Source of the DNA: Chaenocephalus aceratus | Lineage: Eukaryota > Chordata > Actinopteri > Perciformes > Channichthyidae | NCBI GenBank assembly: GCA_023974075.1 | Contig: CM043790.1 | Coordinates: forward strand, 21,474,983-21,538,982 | Reading direction: 5' to 3' | Length of the DNA stretch: 64,000 bases | Shown here: positions 45,614-59,224 of the stretch, one piece after another | Layout of the letters: the number at the start of each line of letters is the position of its first letter | Position numbering within the stretch: position 1 is the stretch's first letter | Position numbers and translations under genes: made by a program | Notes under the pieces: model-generated | Database searches by the model: none | What the model saw: the letters and a program-made list of their open reading frames with translations, nothing else | Told to the model about the DNA's origin: nothing

Positions 45614-47489
45614 TTAGCTGGTTTGACAAACAGAAAACTGATCGTGCGGGCTATTCTTGCTCTCCGACGCATCAGCTACGTCATCCTCCTCTTCGTCACT
45701 CGCGGGACTTTCCTCGCGCTCATCTGGTGAACCTATGTCAGCCTCGTGCAGCTCCTCGCTGTCTGGACTGTGAGAGTCATTGGACTGAGGAGAGGCTCCA
45801 AAGTGCACAGAGAGTCCGGGGAAAGCGGCTGCAGCAGCCGCGGCCGCTGACGCTTGTGCGGGGTAGAGCCAGGGGAAAGGGGAGGCAAGAGCCGCGGCAG
45901 GGTACATGTACTTTTCAATGTTGCTTTTGTCGAAAAAAGGCATATAAGACGCCGCGGCTGAGGGGTTGATGAAGTAGAAAGGCATGCAAATGGGGGTCTG
46001 CTGGCCCACACTGCTTATTCCCATCAGAGAGTTCATAAACGCCAGGTCGGGTCTGGTGGGGTCAGTGCCCCCTAACCCGTTCCCAGGCCAGGTCATCTTT
46101 GGTTTTTTGGCAGCGCGATCGTCTCCAAACTCTTGCTTGATCTTCACTGCCTTGGGTCCCTCCGCCTTATTGCGGTCACATTCTTTATCTTTGCCATCAA
46201 TCTTTTCCGCCTCGCCCCCGTATCCACTGTCCGTGTCTGTGTCATTCTCGTTAAGCTCCCCGCCTTGGGTCCTCTGGATGACCGGGACACAGTTAGCTTG
46301 GCCGTCGGCTTTCTGCCCATCATGTGCCTCCCCCGCGGGAAGCTGGTGCTGGAGCGGCGATGCGCCTGGTTGGAACTGCGCCAGCACCTTGTGAAGGTGG
46401 CTGATCAGCTGCGCGCACCTCTCCTCTCGTGCAGTCCAGTTTTCAAACTGACTCAGGTACTGCAGGACTTCTTTGGCACATGCCTGGAACCCGGAGTGGA
46501 ACGCATCCAGATCTGCATGAATGGACGTTTTCATCGACCGGTCCCCTGAAAAATAGTTGCAAGGATAACATTATTATTCTAAAGGTGTATAATAAAGCAA
46601 TGACAAGACATGATTCTGTTAACGTATTTTCGAATTGCAAAATATTTTCTTTGTTCTATTCATGTACATTTTCTGCTGCTGTAAAACTAGACTTCCTCGG
46701 ACTATTAAAGTTTAATGCAACACATTTCTATATTAACTTCAGGTTTGTCAGCTCACCATTCTGCAAAGCGACAATCTTCTGGTGCTGCTGCTCAGTGACA
46801 GCAGTCAGAGCGTTTAAATGTTTCAACGTTAACTCCAGGACAACAGCTTTCTCCAAATGCCCGAGTGTCTATTGAGAGAAACAAAACATATGTTCAGTTA
46901 GCTGTTTAAGACAACTAATCTCATGTAAAGCCATATTCGCGTAAAAACCCTTTGCAGTGTCATGGACTCACCGACAGCTTCAGATGTTCGGGTAACAAAT
47001 CCTTCAGCTGGCCAATACATTCGTTGATTCTGTCTCTCCTCTTCTTCTCTATCAACCGGTGTGGTAACTTGTATGCTTCCTGCTGGACATAAACAGGCGT
47101 TCAGCGTTTTTAAACACACATTGATATATATTTAAAGTAGTTGTAGTACATGTGAACATATCCATGAGTTTCATGCACACACAAATGTTGGTTCATGAAA
47201 CAACAAACTACATTTTTAGATCGCATTATAGCCTATAATAAACCTTACGCACCTTCCCACCGTCCTCTCGTTTTATTCCTCTTTTTGCTTTGCACATGTA
47301 GAGAGAGGGGTAATCCACCCTAAAGTCAAGAATGACGACAGATTATTCACCAGGTTGTCATAACAGTTTATCAGACAGTTTGACAGAGTTTGCCAAAAGC
47401 GACACTCACCCTAAGAAATCTGCGTGCTCCATGAACTGCCTGTCCTCTATGAACTGCCTGTCCTCTAAATGCGGTATTCTTTCATCCAT
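45614..47489 (-). CDS. bhlhe41: bHLH-Orange repressor BHLHE41 (DEC2), complete CDS
   Basis: Nuclear transcription repressor that binds CACGTG E-boxes and damps CLOCK/BMAL1 output. Five exons: 47489-47410, 47319-47253, 47079-46972, 46868-46757, 46545-45614, joining in frame to 1,299 bp (432 residues plus stop). Residues 1-26 begin MDERIPHLEDRQF. The bHLH runs from about 52 to 108: basic part KLPHRLIEKKRRDRINECI, loop LLPEHLKL, helix 2 LGHLEKAVVLELTLKHL. The Orange domain (about 135-175) contains FHSGFQACAKEVLQYL. The tail has CVPVIQRTQ, NDTDTDSGYGGEAE, an alanine run near 353-362 and an acidic, serine-rich end. No C-terminal WRPW, as expected for DEC proteins. The paralogue bhlhe40 is the alternative; the alanine run and neighbours sspn/rassf8 favour bhlhe41. 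Human DEC2 is about 482 residues, with longer alanine/glycine runs. Confidence 0.95.
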
Positions 47490-47721
47490 CGCTTTTCTGC
47501 TGCTGCTTATCCGCTCCGATCGAGCTTCTTTTGGGAATGTTTGTTATTCCACGACCCGCACACACGCTATGCCGGCTGAGGGAGATGATGCACAGTGCGT
47601 GTCCTCCAGTGGAGCTGCTCTTCAGACTGATGTATATGCTTCCCTGAGCTGCCACTTTGCACAGCCGTCGGTGCTGTGGCTAGAGCGCACGCGCGCTTTG
47701 GGTAGGGAACAGCTTCCGACT

Positions 47722-47727
47722 CACGTG
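47722..47727. promoter_or_regulatory. CACGTG E-box upstream of bhlhe41
   Basis: A canonical class-B E-box (in gactcacgtgtag) lies 233 bp upstream of the bhlhe41 start codon. Vertebrate DEC promoters are driven by CLOCK:BMAL1 through CACGTG sites and repressed by DEC proteins at the same sites. Function here is inferred from position. Confidence 0.45.
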
Positions 47728-48456
47728 TAGCCTCAGCCTGCACCAGCACAAAGCCCGGTAATTAGACCTGCTCTGTTAGAGCACCGCCGCTGTTCCTATA
47801 GAGATCAGTCCAAACACTTCTGACCCGGCTGCTGAAATGTGATTCAACATGATTTGAAAATGTAGCAGGGGAAAGTCTGCATGCAAGCTTGAGGGATGAC
47901 AGAATAATGCATCATCTCACTGTTAATGCATCTCATATAATGTGGGACCTTAACTTTGCAGCTCGAGCTGTGACTGCTGGCTGATAAGTGATCTAATGTG
48001 ATAATGTTTTAATGCTGCTGCAACGCAACACATTAAAATGTTTCAATATTTTATTTTAAATAATTAGACTCCAAACTGCCATATACATTGGTGATTGCTG
48101 TCATTATTAGACAGAAATGACCAAACTAGTTTGCACACATTCACAGTTTAGAGAAAACCCTATAGGTTCCAAGTGCTCCACCATCACTTAATACAAACGA
48201 AGATTTGTTTTCCTTCTGCTTATTAAAAACAACTGGGAACCTCCTGATCTCTCCATAACAAGAAAAACTATGCTAAAATAACAGTGAAGAAATTGAGATG
48301 AATGGGAAGTAAACACAGTGAGTAAACAAATATTGGAGGTGTGTGTCTGGTCACACCATGTTGTTGCCCGGATCAGGGCAGGGTAACCTATTCATACACC
48401 TCGAGCTGTTCAAAGCTGCGTTGTCAGTAACCATGGCACCCAGCTGTGTGCTCAAA

Positions 48457-48462
48457 CACGTG
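48457..48462. promoter_or_regulatory. Second CACGTG E-box between bhlhe41 and sspn
   Basis: A CACGTG within aaacacgtgtgtag lies about 970 bp upstream of the bhlhe41 start and 900 bp upstream of the sspn start. The two genes are divergent here, so it could serve either. The rest of 47,500-49,240 shows no exon or clear repeat. Confidence 0.3.
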
Positions 48463-49352
48463 TGTAGAGATGCTCTATTAATCTGAGGATGGGTGCTTCT
48501 CTCCCCACCTTCATCTCACTGTCTCTGTCTAAAAATAAATGTTTAACACAAAATTAAACTTTGACTTTTTGATTTGTCTAATCTCCTAAACCAATCAACA
48601 AATCTCCCAAAAATATTTAGGTCGTCCCAATTTGTGATTTTATTCTTAAAATAACTAGCAGTACAAGTACGCATTTACATCAACATGTCTAACACACTAC
48701 AAGCGTTTCATAAATGACTCCAGGAGGTTCATCTGATTGTCAGTGACACCTGTTCTCTTGTGGACGTTTACAGGCTCAAAACTCTCACATCTGAGCCCTT
48801 GTAATGCTCTCACATGCCTTATGATGATCAACTTACTTCTTCCTGTAAGTCATGTGATTGATTCTGGCTGGCAGCATATAGCGCTCTTGTGTAACAGTGC
48901 TGACGAAGAATGATCCAATCACTTGGGCTCTCAAATATTTTGTGTGACCTCCTCTGCGCTGGCTTTTCATTAACTCATACCTGCTGATTTGCCTCTGTAC
49001 TTTCCCTTTCTTGTCTTTATTGTAACTAAAAGTGAAATCATCTCACTGTCGTATGTTGGAATCCCCCTTTTGGGACTTCCTCCCCCCTTCCCTCCTCTTC
49101 CTTTCCTCCACAGTAGGCTGCCTGCTCTATATGTGGCACTGGAGTTGCTTTAGGAATCCAGTCCAAATGTTTTCCATATTAGTTCAGAGCCTTCTCTGTT
49201 TCCAAATAGCAGACGAGCTGTGCTTATGGTGAGAGGAGGCCTTGGCAGGGAGGGGAAGGGAAGTTGAGAGAGACAGACGGCAGGCAGGCTTATCCACCCC
49301 AAACACTGCAACAGTAAAAGTCGAGCGTACAGAACGAGAACAAAGAGGAGAA

Positions 49353-50719
49353 ATGGGGCAGGGGCAGAAAGGTTCCTCCGACAAGGAGGAAAAGAAGAAG
49401 AAGAGAGATGAAAGCCCAGCGTCAGAGGACAGCCGTAAGTGCCGAGTCTGTCGCTTCCCTCTGCTCGTCGCCCTGCTCCAGCTGCTGTTGGGGGCGGCCG
49501 TCACAGTTGTGGCCTTCCTTATGTTGGCCATCAGCCCCTCACTCATGGCCCGGGAGACGCCACACTGGGCTGGAATCATTGTAAGCTCCGTCATTACGCT
49601 TTAACATCATACACTACAGCTACATGTTTGCATGGATCCCCATTAGTGATATGCCTGCATGACCCTCAGCTATTCCCTCCTTGTGTCGTCCATCTTCCTG
49701 TCCTCCACACTACACGTCAACACTGGCCCTCTCAGCCAGACGCTCACTGGATGCATGGGAAGTCACTCTTTTTGCCATGTTCTAATAAATCTCCATCTGT
49801 CATATTCATCTGAATCTACAATCCGTCGCAGTCACACAAGCATGCTCACCTTCTGTTGTTTTTGTTCTATGTCCAACACATCCTCAACATCTGGCCTGAT
49901 GAGACTGGCAAGCTAACTACAGCATGTCATATTGAAATGGCTTGACTTCAAAACAGAAAGATGAAAGCTAAGCGGAATATTGTATTCAAGTTGATGTGTT
50001 TAATAAGGTGTCATTTTAAAAGAGTTACAAGAAAATGCTTAGTTTTCTAAAGACTAGTTGGTCTTAAATTGTCTTAAAATGGAAACTCCTTGCATGTGAA
50101 TGTTTGTATGGAGGTTGTAGTTTAAGTTGATAAACTTAGGGGAGTCAAAGTGTAAGTTAAAGTTCAGGTACAGGCAAGCGTTGATAGGGGTGGAAAGTTT
50201 ACACATTTAAGCCCTGGAAGTTTAGTCAATTTGTTTGGAATCACTTAGAAAATGTAAACTAATGATTTGTGTATGCCAGTTATAACCTGTGCTAAATGAA
50301 GTGTCTCGACAGACACCATGTAACAAGCTAAAAGTACAGTTCAAGTACACTTTACTAAAACTGTTAAATGTTTAAAAAACACTTTAAAGCAAATAAAGGT
50401 TAATTGTCTTTTAATATAAAAGGACAACATAGTGTAGTTTACTTATCATCCAATTTGGAATGAGACTTAAGGTCAACAATGTGTTGTTCCTGTTTGGATC
50501 CTAGCTTATCACAGACGCCATTTGCCTTTCAAAAACATCCCTGGACACCAACATCCCGAGGTAGATCCTCACGAGATTCAGCCAAGTGAAAAACACTGAG
50601 GTCATCTAGAACTTTCCAGAGAATCCTGAGTGCTTAAGAACCTGAGAAAAACATGAAAATAAGATGCTGCACGCCAGTCACAAGACTGAAAATACACTGA
50701 AGAGAATGTGAGTGTGTCC

Positions 50720-50774
<55 letters not shown>

Positions 50775-53116
50775 AGGGAGAGAGAGAGATGGAGAGATGT
50801 AATGTAATCAGATGACAGCTTAGTGCTGAATCGTGCAATATTAAGAGATACTCATGAAAACCTGGGCAACAAATACTATCTTGACACAACACTATCTCTA
50901 CAACACATACTGCTCATCATCGACATGTATTAGCAACAGTGAATAAGAGAAAAAGCAAGATAGGATGGTGAAATACTACAAAATATGTATTATGTTGGTA
51001 TTTTCATTGCACTAATATGAGTGGCTTTTAAGCAAACATTTAAGATATCTTCTGATGTGTTGTTGCAGCTTTGTTTAGTTTCTATCCTGGGCTTAATCCT
51101 GTACTGTATCAATCACCACCCTGACGAGAGATCATCTATCCAGTTCATTGCCAAGGTGAGTGTACACACCCTTTCTGACACATTGTTTGCCGAAGTGGAA
51201 GTTAACATATCAGTTTGTAATAACCTTTTGTAAAAGTCAGGTTCCTTTATTAATGCACAATAGGTCTCTTTGAAATTGACCAGAGGAATATATTGTCGAG
51301 TGTTCATTTTACGAAAAGTAATGATCAGACAGGTCAATGTATTTCCTTTGCAGAGAACAAAGTTGAACTCAGTGAGAGTGTGTAATTGTTAGATGGCTGT
51401 TCTTACAATAAGGAACTGCAACTTTAAATGAGAGAGAGAAAGGCATTTAGCTGCATTCTTGTTTAAGAGAGCTCTGTGGAGATTCCTGGGATGAGTGCAT
51501 TCATTAATCCCACTTGATTGTACAGCTTAATTAGCCGTACAACATATGCAGTTGGAATTTCAGGGCAATTAAAATCAGTCCTCCATTGTTTGCTACTGAG
51601 AAGCCGGTCCTTGGAAGCAGCAACCTCTGTCAGTCTCGCGTTTGCATACCAGGTTCAAATATGTTCATTGGCTGTGAAGAGAGGGCTTCAAAACACTTCA
51701 ATGGTATTTTGCCTTAAGAACTGAAGCTAATTTGCAAAATAGTCTTTGCAGAAAGGCAAGATAAAAAGCCAATTCAAAGTGGGCATGTGTCGTTTGGTGT
51801 TACATTTTGAAGGTTAGAATTTCAGTGCTATGTTTCCAGTATTCATTTAAAAACCTCTGTTACCTAATGACCTAACTAGAGTACATTATTCTTTTTAACT
51901 TAAACATTTATGACTTTAAAATCAGTTTGTTTATTTCAATGTGCACTTGAAGCAAGGTAAGCAACAACTCAAATAAGTGTAAAATGTGTTGCAACTGGAG
52001 ACAATTCTGAATGTAAGCGTTACTATGTTGACAGATGAAGATTACCCGTTCAACATAGTTTACTGAGTTAAACCCTAAAAGTGTTCTAAGACCACAGATG
52101 TACTGTAAACAATAACAATGTAAGTGTTGGCTCCTTTCAGTTTGTCTTTAGGTCAACACTAAATATATTCCATTTAGTGAAGTACAACCTCTTGTCTATG
52201 CACATGCTGTCCATACATTTCCCTCTAACAGACCCAGCTCCAGATTTCACAGCTGTTCCTAAATGAACATAAATGATGTTTCAATCAATCACCGCTCATC
52301 ACTTGCATAATTCCATAAGCAGCATGTAACTGAGGGGCGAACGACGGCTCCCGTTACATAAGCAAAGGATTAAAACAAAGGTGTAGTGTTATTGAGATTG
52401 TGCAATTGCATAAACAACACAAAGCCTCTGTCACATTTCAAAACTCTATTTTTTAGACTCTGTTGTTCTCACTAAAGGTGGGAAGCGGCTGTAGCTGCAG
52501 GGCAATCTTATATGTTGTGTGTCTCCTCTGCACACAAGAGCTGTACTCCTACACTGAGGGTCAGCCCATGCCTTGTATTGTACTTAATCTCTTTGAATGT
52601 AACTTGCTGTCGGCACTGAGCCAGCATGTCTGTCTCGTAGCTAAGTGAGTTAATCATACAGAATGAAGCAGGGAACAGGCTTTCAGTGTAAAGGTTTTCT
52701 GATCAAAGCTTCAAAAGGCTAAACGGCATGACCTCTGACTTGACCTCTGCCCTCCACAGCTCCTGTACTTCGTCCTGTGTACGATCGGCCTGGTCATCTC
52801 AGTGCTGGTTATTGCCTTCTCCGGACACCATTACTCTCAGACCGGCAGCTTCAGGTGTCAGCAGGCGGGCGAGGACTGCGTGTGCAGACTGGATCAAGAG
52901 GACCCAATAGCTCGCACCTTCACCTATGAGGGAGTCAGTGACTGCGAGGTGATCACCGGGACCCTCACCCTCTACTTCCTGCTGCAGATCGTTCTCAACC
53001 TGCTCCAAGCAGTGGTGTGTGCCATCGGGGCCTTCATCATGTGGAAGCACCGCTACCAGGTGTTCTTCGCCGGCCTTCAGATCGGCTCCTCCTCCTCCCA
53101 GTGGCAGAACGTTTAA
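49353..53116 (+). CDS. sspn: Sarcospan, complete CDS
   Basis: Four-pass membrane protein of the dystrophin-glycoprotein complex in muscle sarcolemma, where it stabilises the sarcoglycans. Three exons: 49353-49580, 51069-51155 and 52760-53116, with GT/AG borders and all in phase 0, giving 672 bp (223 residues plus stop; human 243). A charged cytosolic N-terminus (residues 1-36, lysine-rich) leads into TM1 (CRFPLLVALLQLLLGAAVTV). TM2 is in exon 2 (VSILGLILYCI), then DERSSIQF. TM3 opens exon 3 (YFVLCTIGLVISVLVIAFSG). A large extracellular loop with HHYSQTGSFRC, EDCVC and SDCEVITG cysteines follows, then TM4 (LLQIVLNLLQAVVCAIGAFI) and the conserved MWKHRYQVF. I chose the ATG at 49,353, preceded by an in-frame-open but TTG-started extension, because it matches the family N-terminus length. 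Confidence 0.94.
50721..50766. repeat. (GA)n microsatellite
   Basis: About 46 bp of ga dinucleotide, followed by a degenerate gagaaag stretch, in sspn intron 1. Confidence 0.95.
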
Positions 53117-56100
53117 CACGCCCATGACAGAGTTGAAAGATGACTGGTCAGGGCGGAGGGTAATACCTTCAGCGTGAGTGACGGACATGTGCCTTTTTGG
53201 TTTGTGCCTAAGCTTGTTTTCATTGATCTCAATTTATATTAACCTTTTGTGATAGTTTTTCTATAATAGCTTTTTGCACACATTTTGTATACCATATCAG
53301 TCATATTTGTTCCAGTTGGCAATGTTATAATGTAGATGAAGAGATACAATACAGCTGCTTTGCTTTGAGAAGTAAGTGTTCCACTTGTGACTTATTCATG
53401 TTTCTAATTATCTGGATATGTACTGCTCATAAGCAATATGTTGACAAACTAGGTCACAACACTGAAACCACTTTAGTTCATCTGTGACATGCACTTTTCC
53501 AAAAAAGTACACGTCTTGTTTTGGGTTTGAATTATTAAGAATACGTAATTAGTTGCTATATTGATGCTTTACAGTAGGTCGCGCACTACTTTGTTGTCAC
53601 ATTATAGTTTGAAAAATGTAAATCAATGACAGAGTTTCACACATTACACATATCAAGTAGAGCTTTTATTCCGATAGCAAACATTTGTAAGACATTTATC
53701 TTAATCAAAAAGTAGATTATTGCTTTTCAATAACAACATTTATCAGATTTAAGCACATTTAACACACACAAAAGCAACTAGGTGGATTCAACTATAAATA
53801 ACCTGTTTTGTTTATTGCACGATAATATAAATAATTATTGGTGAAGTACTTTACAGCTGATAGAAGAACCCCCTGTGATAGAAACAGTCCAGTAACATGC
53901 ACTAAGAACAGCTCCTGACAGCAGTAACACAAGCTGGGTGGTGTGCTCTTCGTGAGGCTGGATCCTGACATGAACTGGGCTGTGAAGGTGGGAGCCAGGC
54001 CAGCAGCCAGCATGACTCAAACAGCCTGTAGGAGTCAAACTACTGCAGCCGCAAAGGTGGAGGGGGGGGAAGGGGCCGGGGGGAGGCAAGGGGGACTCAG
54101 ACAGGCAGCTGCATGGAGGAAACTAAATAATCTCGCTGAGTTTACGTTTCAGGTGTTTTCATTTAGGTATTACAGAACGGAAGGAGCGAAACAGCCAACA
54201 CATCTTAGCTTTCCTTTTCTAATATGATTTCCCCATAGCAGAGGTTTTATGTTGTGCTCACTCTCATCTCAGCTGCTGACTGAGGCTAGCTGCCGATACA
54301 TGCTCAGCAGAGCTTCCGCAGAAAACAAGATGAATGAAGTGCTCGGAAGCAGAATATATTAGTGTGCAATCTGTTTTGTCAAAGATTAAAAAAGGTTGAT
54401 TTAACGGGTATGATGTTAAAATATTGTTTATTTTTTACAGAATGTGGTTTGAACAAAGAAGCCAATAAGCAAATATCATCTTTCAACAAAGCTATACTGT
54501 TTTTTGTGACAAATACAAATACAAATCTTCGTTTCAGTTAATACGATTTATTTTATGTTTTTCTGTCACCACACAGACACAAAAAGAGCCAACTCAGGTA
54601 ACATCACTCATATTTGAATACATATATTTTAGTTGTCAATTGTATTATTATTTGTAAAGACTGAATAACTGAGCAGAATAAGAACCAGAAAGCATCATTT
54701 AAACTGTTGTATACTATATTGTTATAAACAAGAACTCGGATACTTGAAGTAATGACAAATGTATGAAATACAAATAATTCTCTCTAAGGTAAACATATAA
54801 AGGTGCATAACAGAAAGAGTCAAGTAAAGCAAAAGTACCTCATCCTATTACTTAAGTACAGTACTTACATAACCTTGATCATATTATAACAAAATGTTTC
54901 AATCACTATCTCAATCTATAACTATGTAGTTCTTAATATACCGTTTATATAGTTCTTCTTATGACTAATCTGTGGCACCACCAAGAGACAAAGGCGCCTC
55001 TGTCTGGGCCTGGCAGTGATCTACTGTCCATTTATTCAAGTTAACTGTGACTGCTCAGTTTTTTTCTTTGGAGACATTATGAGAATGTCAGAGCTCCGTT
55101 TGACAATACTCAGCAGAGAATCACCAGGATAATAAAAGATGTGGCGAATTGCTTAATTGTTAAATTATTAACAAATTCTGTTAAATCGTGCATTTCACAC
55201 ATTGTACTTTCTGCATCTATATCTAATGGAGGGCCAGTTCAGCTGCAGCGTTTTCATGTTGATGCAGCATGTGACTACAACAGGCTCAATCTCACCAGAC
55301 ACAGAAGTCACATGCCAGTCATCACAGGGGCATGTTTATTTTTAAAAAATGACAGTGAGAGAGCACTTCCTCCCTCCTCCCCGGAGTCACAACTCTCTGT
55401 GTGGCCAATTGATCTTTCAAGGCAAAACACGCAGATTGATATCAGATGGTGGGGACGCATGCTGTTAGTCTTTACAAGAGATTGCAGGAGACAGAAGATC
55501 AATACGTGTATTGACACAAAACATGAAAACTTTCTCAGGAAATTGAAAACAACCGACCGAACTCTCACCCAGTATTCTAATTAACGAGCTTCAACTGTTG
55601 GTTTTATGTGTATATCAACATGTTTATAACCAGTTGAATATGACTATAGTTTAGTGTAAGGCAAGACACTAAAGGCAAAAAAGTATTTTTCTAAACTCAC
55701 ATTGGTTTCTCATAGAGCATCTCTGTAAAGTATGTGTATTACTATTCACCGGTATTCACTCTGTCCTAAACGGCTTGTTGGAGCTCCTACAAGCGATATC
55801 AGACATTCCTTCTGTAATAACCTTTGGTTCTTGTACGTGAAAAAAGTCAATTTTAATCTATTGATTTATCCAGTGTTCGGATTTCAGTTCTACAGATGTT
55901 TGCAAAAATGTAATAAGATAATGCCTTATTTGAATATAAAAGCACACAATTTCAGGGATCTTGTCAAATAAAAACAATCGTCTGAATGTAAGTAATAGCT
56001 GATAAACGTTTATGGCGGTATCTACCCATGAATAGGTACCTGTAGTGTCTCCTACAGTTTATATGTATGGCATTTCCTGCAAGAAGTCCTGTTAGTCCGG

Positions 56101-57100
56101 TGCTTTAAGTGCATCAGAGTCACCTGACTCACTCTCACTGCCTGCAGCCACAGAGGCGTTGGGACATTGCCTTGTATTTAGTGACCTTCTCTGGGTGTTT
56201 TCTCACTCTCGCTACTGAACACACACAGGCTATGCACGTAACTGTGGTTTGCAAAGAGATTTAAAAAAAATGGTGATCCAAATGTGTCAAAGGTAGTGTT
56301 CATAAAGTAAATAATACACCCCTCACGTGCATTCAAAAGGTCCAAAGTGTACTGAGAGAATGAAATGAAGCAGACCATCTTATGTTATTATTCTAAGCAC
56401 AACCCTAAAGTAATTTAAAATGTCCTGTTGATAAGTGGATCACAATGTTCAATGTTTTTGCTCAATGATTTAGAGCATCAAAAAAACATGTTTTAGGAAC
56501 TGACGGAAGCAGTTCGTATGGCATCACAACATGGAAATAAAACGTTTGCGAGTCAGTAATGACGGTCTGTGTACCATCCTCTCCCCTCCCTTCTGTGTGT
56601 GAGTCCAATACATTCCAGTTTTGCACTTTACCCTTCTTGTCTACGCATGGCAGCTGCTCACCATTATGGCACTGCGTGAGCTAATTTTAATGGCTGTCAC
56701 AGGCAGCAGGAGCAAATACAGGCCTGCCAGCGTAAACAGTGAACGAGAGCCAAGAAGGATGGGCCTGTCTGTAGAGGGTAAATGACAGGACAGGATAAAT
56801 GACCAGTTAAGGCTATTTTGTGATGCGTATATCATAACAAATATGTTACAAAAGCACGGACATACAGGAAAATCAACAAGCCACTGTTATTAATGATCCA
56901 TTTCCACATTACAGTAGGCTACCGAGTACTACATTAGGCCAAACAACAAGGTGAAAGGATACGCGCATGAAAGGGTTAAATATAGGCCTATTAAATGTTT
57001 CACAACTAAAAATGTATTGCATTACTTATACAAACTGCAACACAAAGGAAAAACAGCTTTTTGAATAGACAGAAGCACTCAACAAGTGCTTTCGGTTTTG
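53117..57100. other. sspn 3' flank and intergenic DNA
   Basis: After the sspn stop codon the sequence is AT-rich and holds the sspn 3' UTR of unknown length. The longest open frame (55141-55584, 147 codons) has no recognisable motif, signal or splice context, and is not called a gene. No clear mobile element was found. Confidence 0.4.
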
Positions 57101-57113
57101 ACATGTTCTAAAA

Positions 57114-57230
57114 CAGTGGTTCCCAACCTTTTCTGTCTCATGTAGGTCTACACCTCCAGCTCTAGTCAGATACAAAGAGTTGTGATTAATGGTGGTCTAT
57201 TTTTGCTAAATATGCATGTGAGAGACCTAC
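57114..57230 (+). repeat. Possible hAT-type terminus
   Basis: CAGTGGTTCCCAACCTTTT at 57,114 matches the terminus of a widespread group of hAT-like elements. I found no inverted partner downstream, so this is either a solo end or chance. Confidence 0.35.
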
Positions 57231-58029
57231 CGTTTTGAAACCTGGAACCTAACGGGGTCTTCAGCTTTCTGTAATCAATCTGTATGTTGTCCAAGCAGTC
57301 TAAGACGGATTTAATTGTAAAATGTTATAAGTAAATACGTGAGGAGCAAGTTGTGTTTACAAGAATTCTCTGTTTCATGCAAGTGATTTATTTGTTTTAG
57401 GGCATAATAGTTGACTTTATTTAATATAATAAAGCAGAGAATGTAACAATAATTCTTTATTAACATCATATGTTTGGTTGCTCAACTGAAGCTAGATGTT
57501 TAATTTAACTACCATGGCTATCTATGTTGCCCATAATCAAGTACTTTTAGCTGTGGCTATAGCTGTGAAACATACACAATCTCTTTTTTCTCTTTATACA
57601 ATCTCTTTTTTCTGTATAAAGATTACTTTAATTCAAGTGAAAAAGAATGTTACACTTGGATAACGGCAAAGCTTGTGAAGTAGACTGAACAAAGGTTACA
57701 TTTCAGAGTCTGGTTTCTCTGTCCATCATATCTGCCGTTAATGAGCTGCAATTAAATGCCGAGAGCAGCTTAACAAAAGCAGCCGTGACTGACGGCATGT
57801 GCAGAGAATCTGATAACTTTAATATTAGATGACTACCCTGGCTGCATTCGCTGAAACCTGATCCTGTCTGAATGAGGACAGCCTTTGACTCTGTCCTGCG
57901 CTGCCTTTATGGACAAGTGTGTGGGTGGGTGCAACGGGGGTCAAGGGGAGCGCCCATTCATCCTCAACAACAATCAGGACTGAGGCACCACTCTGTTAGA
58001 AAATAGCACATTGAATCATTTTGTTACAC

Positions 58030-59224
58030 ATTTATTACAACATCCAAACACATAAAATACATTTTTCTATACACTTGTTTAAACCAAAAGTGTCGTAGCA
58101 CAGTTACCATCGAGAGCTCACTTGTATCTGCCATTAGTTTGTGCCAGTTAAAAACACAAGTTCAGACTTAACAATCAGTTGCAGTCCAAGACACCTGTGA
58201 GCATGATTTGCACTCAAAAATGAAAGTTTTAAGAAAAGGTAGAAGATGAAGACAGGAGCAAATCCAGTAAATATTACAGTATTAGCTGACATCTCTTAGA
58301 AATAAGTATGTTCATTTGTAACAAAGAACTGTAAGCTCCCCATCTTCAGTCAGTACTACATTATGTACCAATATAAGATTTTAAAAATAATTTTCAAGTA
58401 AGTTCTGCAAAGGTCATAATTATTTTGAATTCACATTAAGTTATTGATATACTCTGTAGAAATCTATTTAAAAACAAGGCAACTGAAATGTGCAGCAAAT
58501 GCATTTTTACCATAGAACAGAGCATGCAAAAAATACCCCACCCAACTAGCCACATGTTCCAGTTAAAGGCTTACATTGTTGCACTTTTCTTCTTTAAAAA
58601 GTGCACTTTCAGCAGTTGCAATTTACTGTTAAGAAAAGTTAATGAGTGAGGCAGCATCATACTTTTTCCAAAAGGCAAACATAATACTCCAGTTATGAAC
58701 CGTAAATGTTCTCATAAATACCATCAGAAAACTAAAAAGGTAAAGGGAAGAATACTTAATGTTTGCACACACACTCTTCCCCTAACGGCATAAAAAAGCA
58801 GTTCCTCAAACACCTCCAATCACAGAGGGTGCGGCCTATCTGTCCCCTTTCTGACACATCAGCACTGTGGACAGTCGAGGAAGGAGATGTGATCGTCCGC
58901 AGACCTAACAGCACTTAACCATTAACCTTACCTTAACATTTCCCTCGACCTCTGTCTGGCACAATAACACCACACTGGCAGATGTGTGCTGCGGCTGGCC
59001 AACCATTGACAGAGCTCCTCTGTACGAGGGCGTGTACACACGGCCAGTAAAGCCCGCTGCAGCAGAGTGAGCACAGTTTGTATCCCATAAGACAGTCATT
59101 GCTTCATAGAAGACACTATGTCAAAAATGACGTGTCAACACTTCCGGCCATTTTGCTTTTTCTCATCAATAATCTGAGCACATTGTTCTTTAGGCTGAAG
59201 TGTCCTGTTTGAGCCTTGAGCCCC
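58030..59224 (-). other. itpr2: Probable itpr2 3' UTR
   Basis: Downstream of the itpr2 stop, with an AATAAA on the minus strand (plus-strand tttatt near 58,030). AT-rich and without coding signal. The extent is a guess from that single poly(A) signal. Confidence 0.4.

Noticed and set aside
45727..46549. Plus-strand frames of 80-148 codons
   Set aside because: Shadows of the GC-rich bhlhe41 last exon, which is fully supported on the minus strand.
55141..55584. 147-codon frame between sspn and itpr2
   Set aside because: No recognisable motif, signal or homologous word; the opposite strand is open as well.
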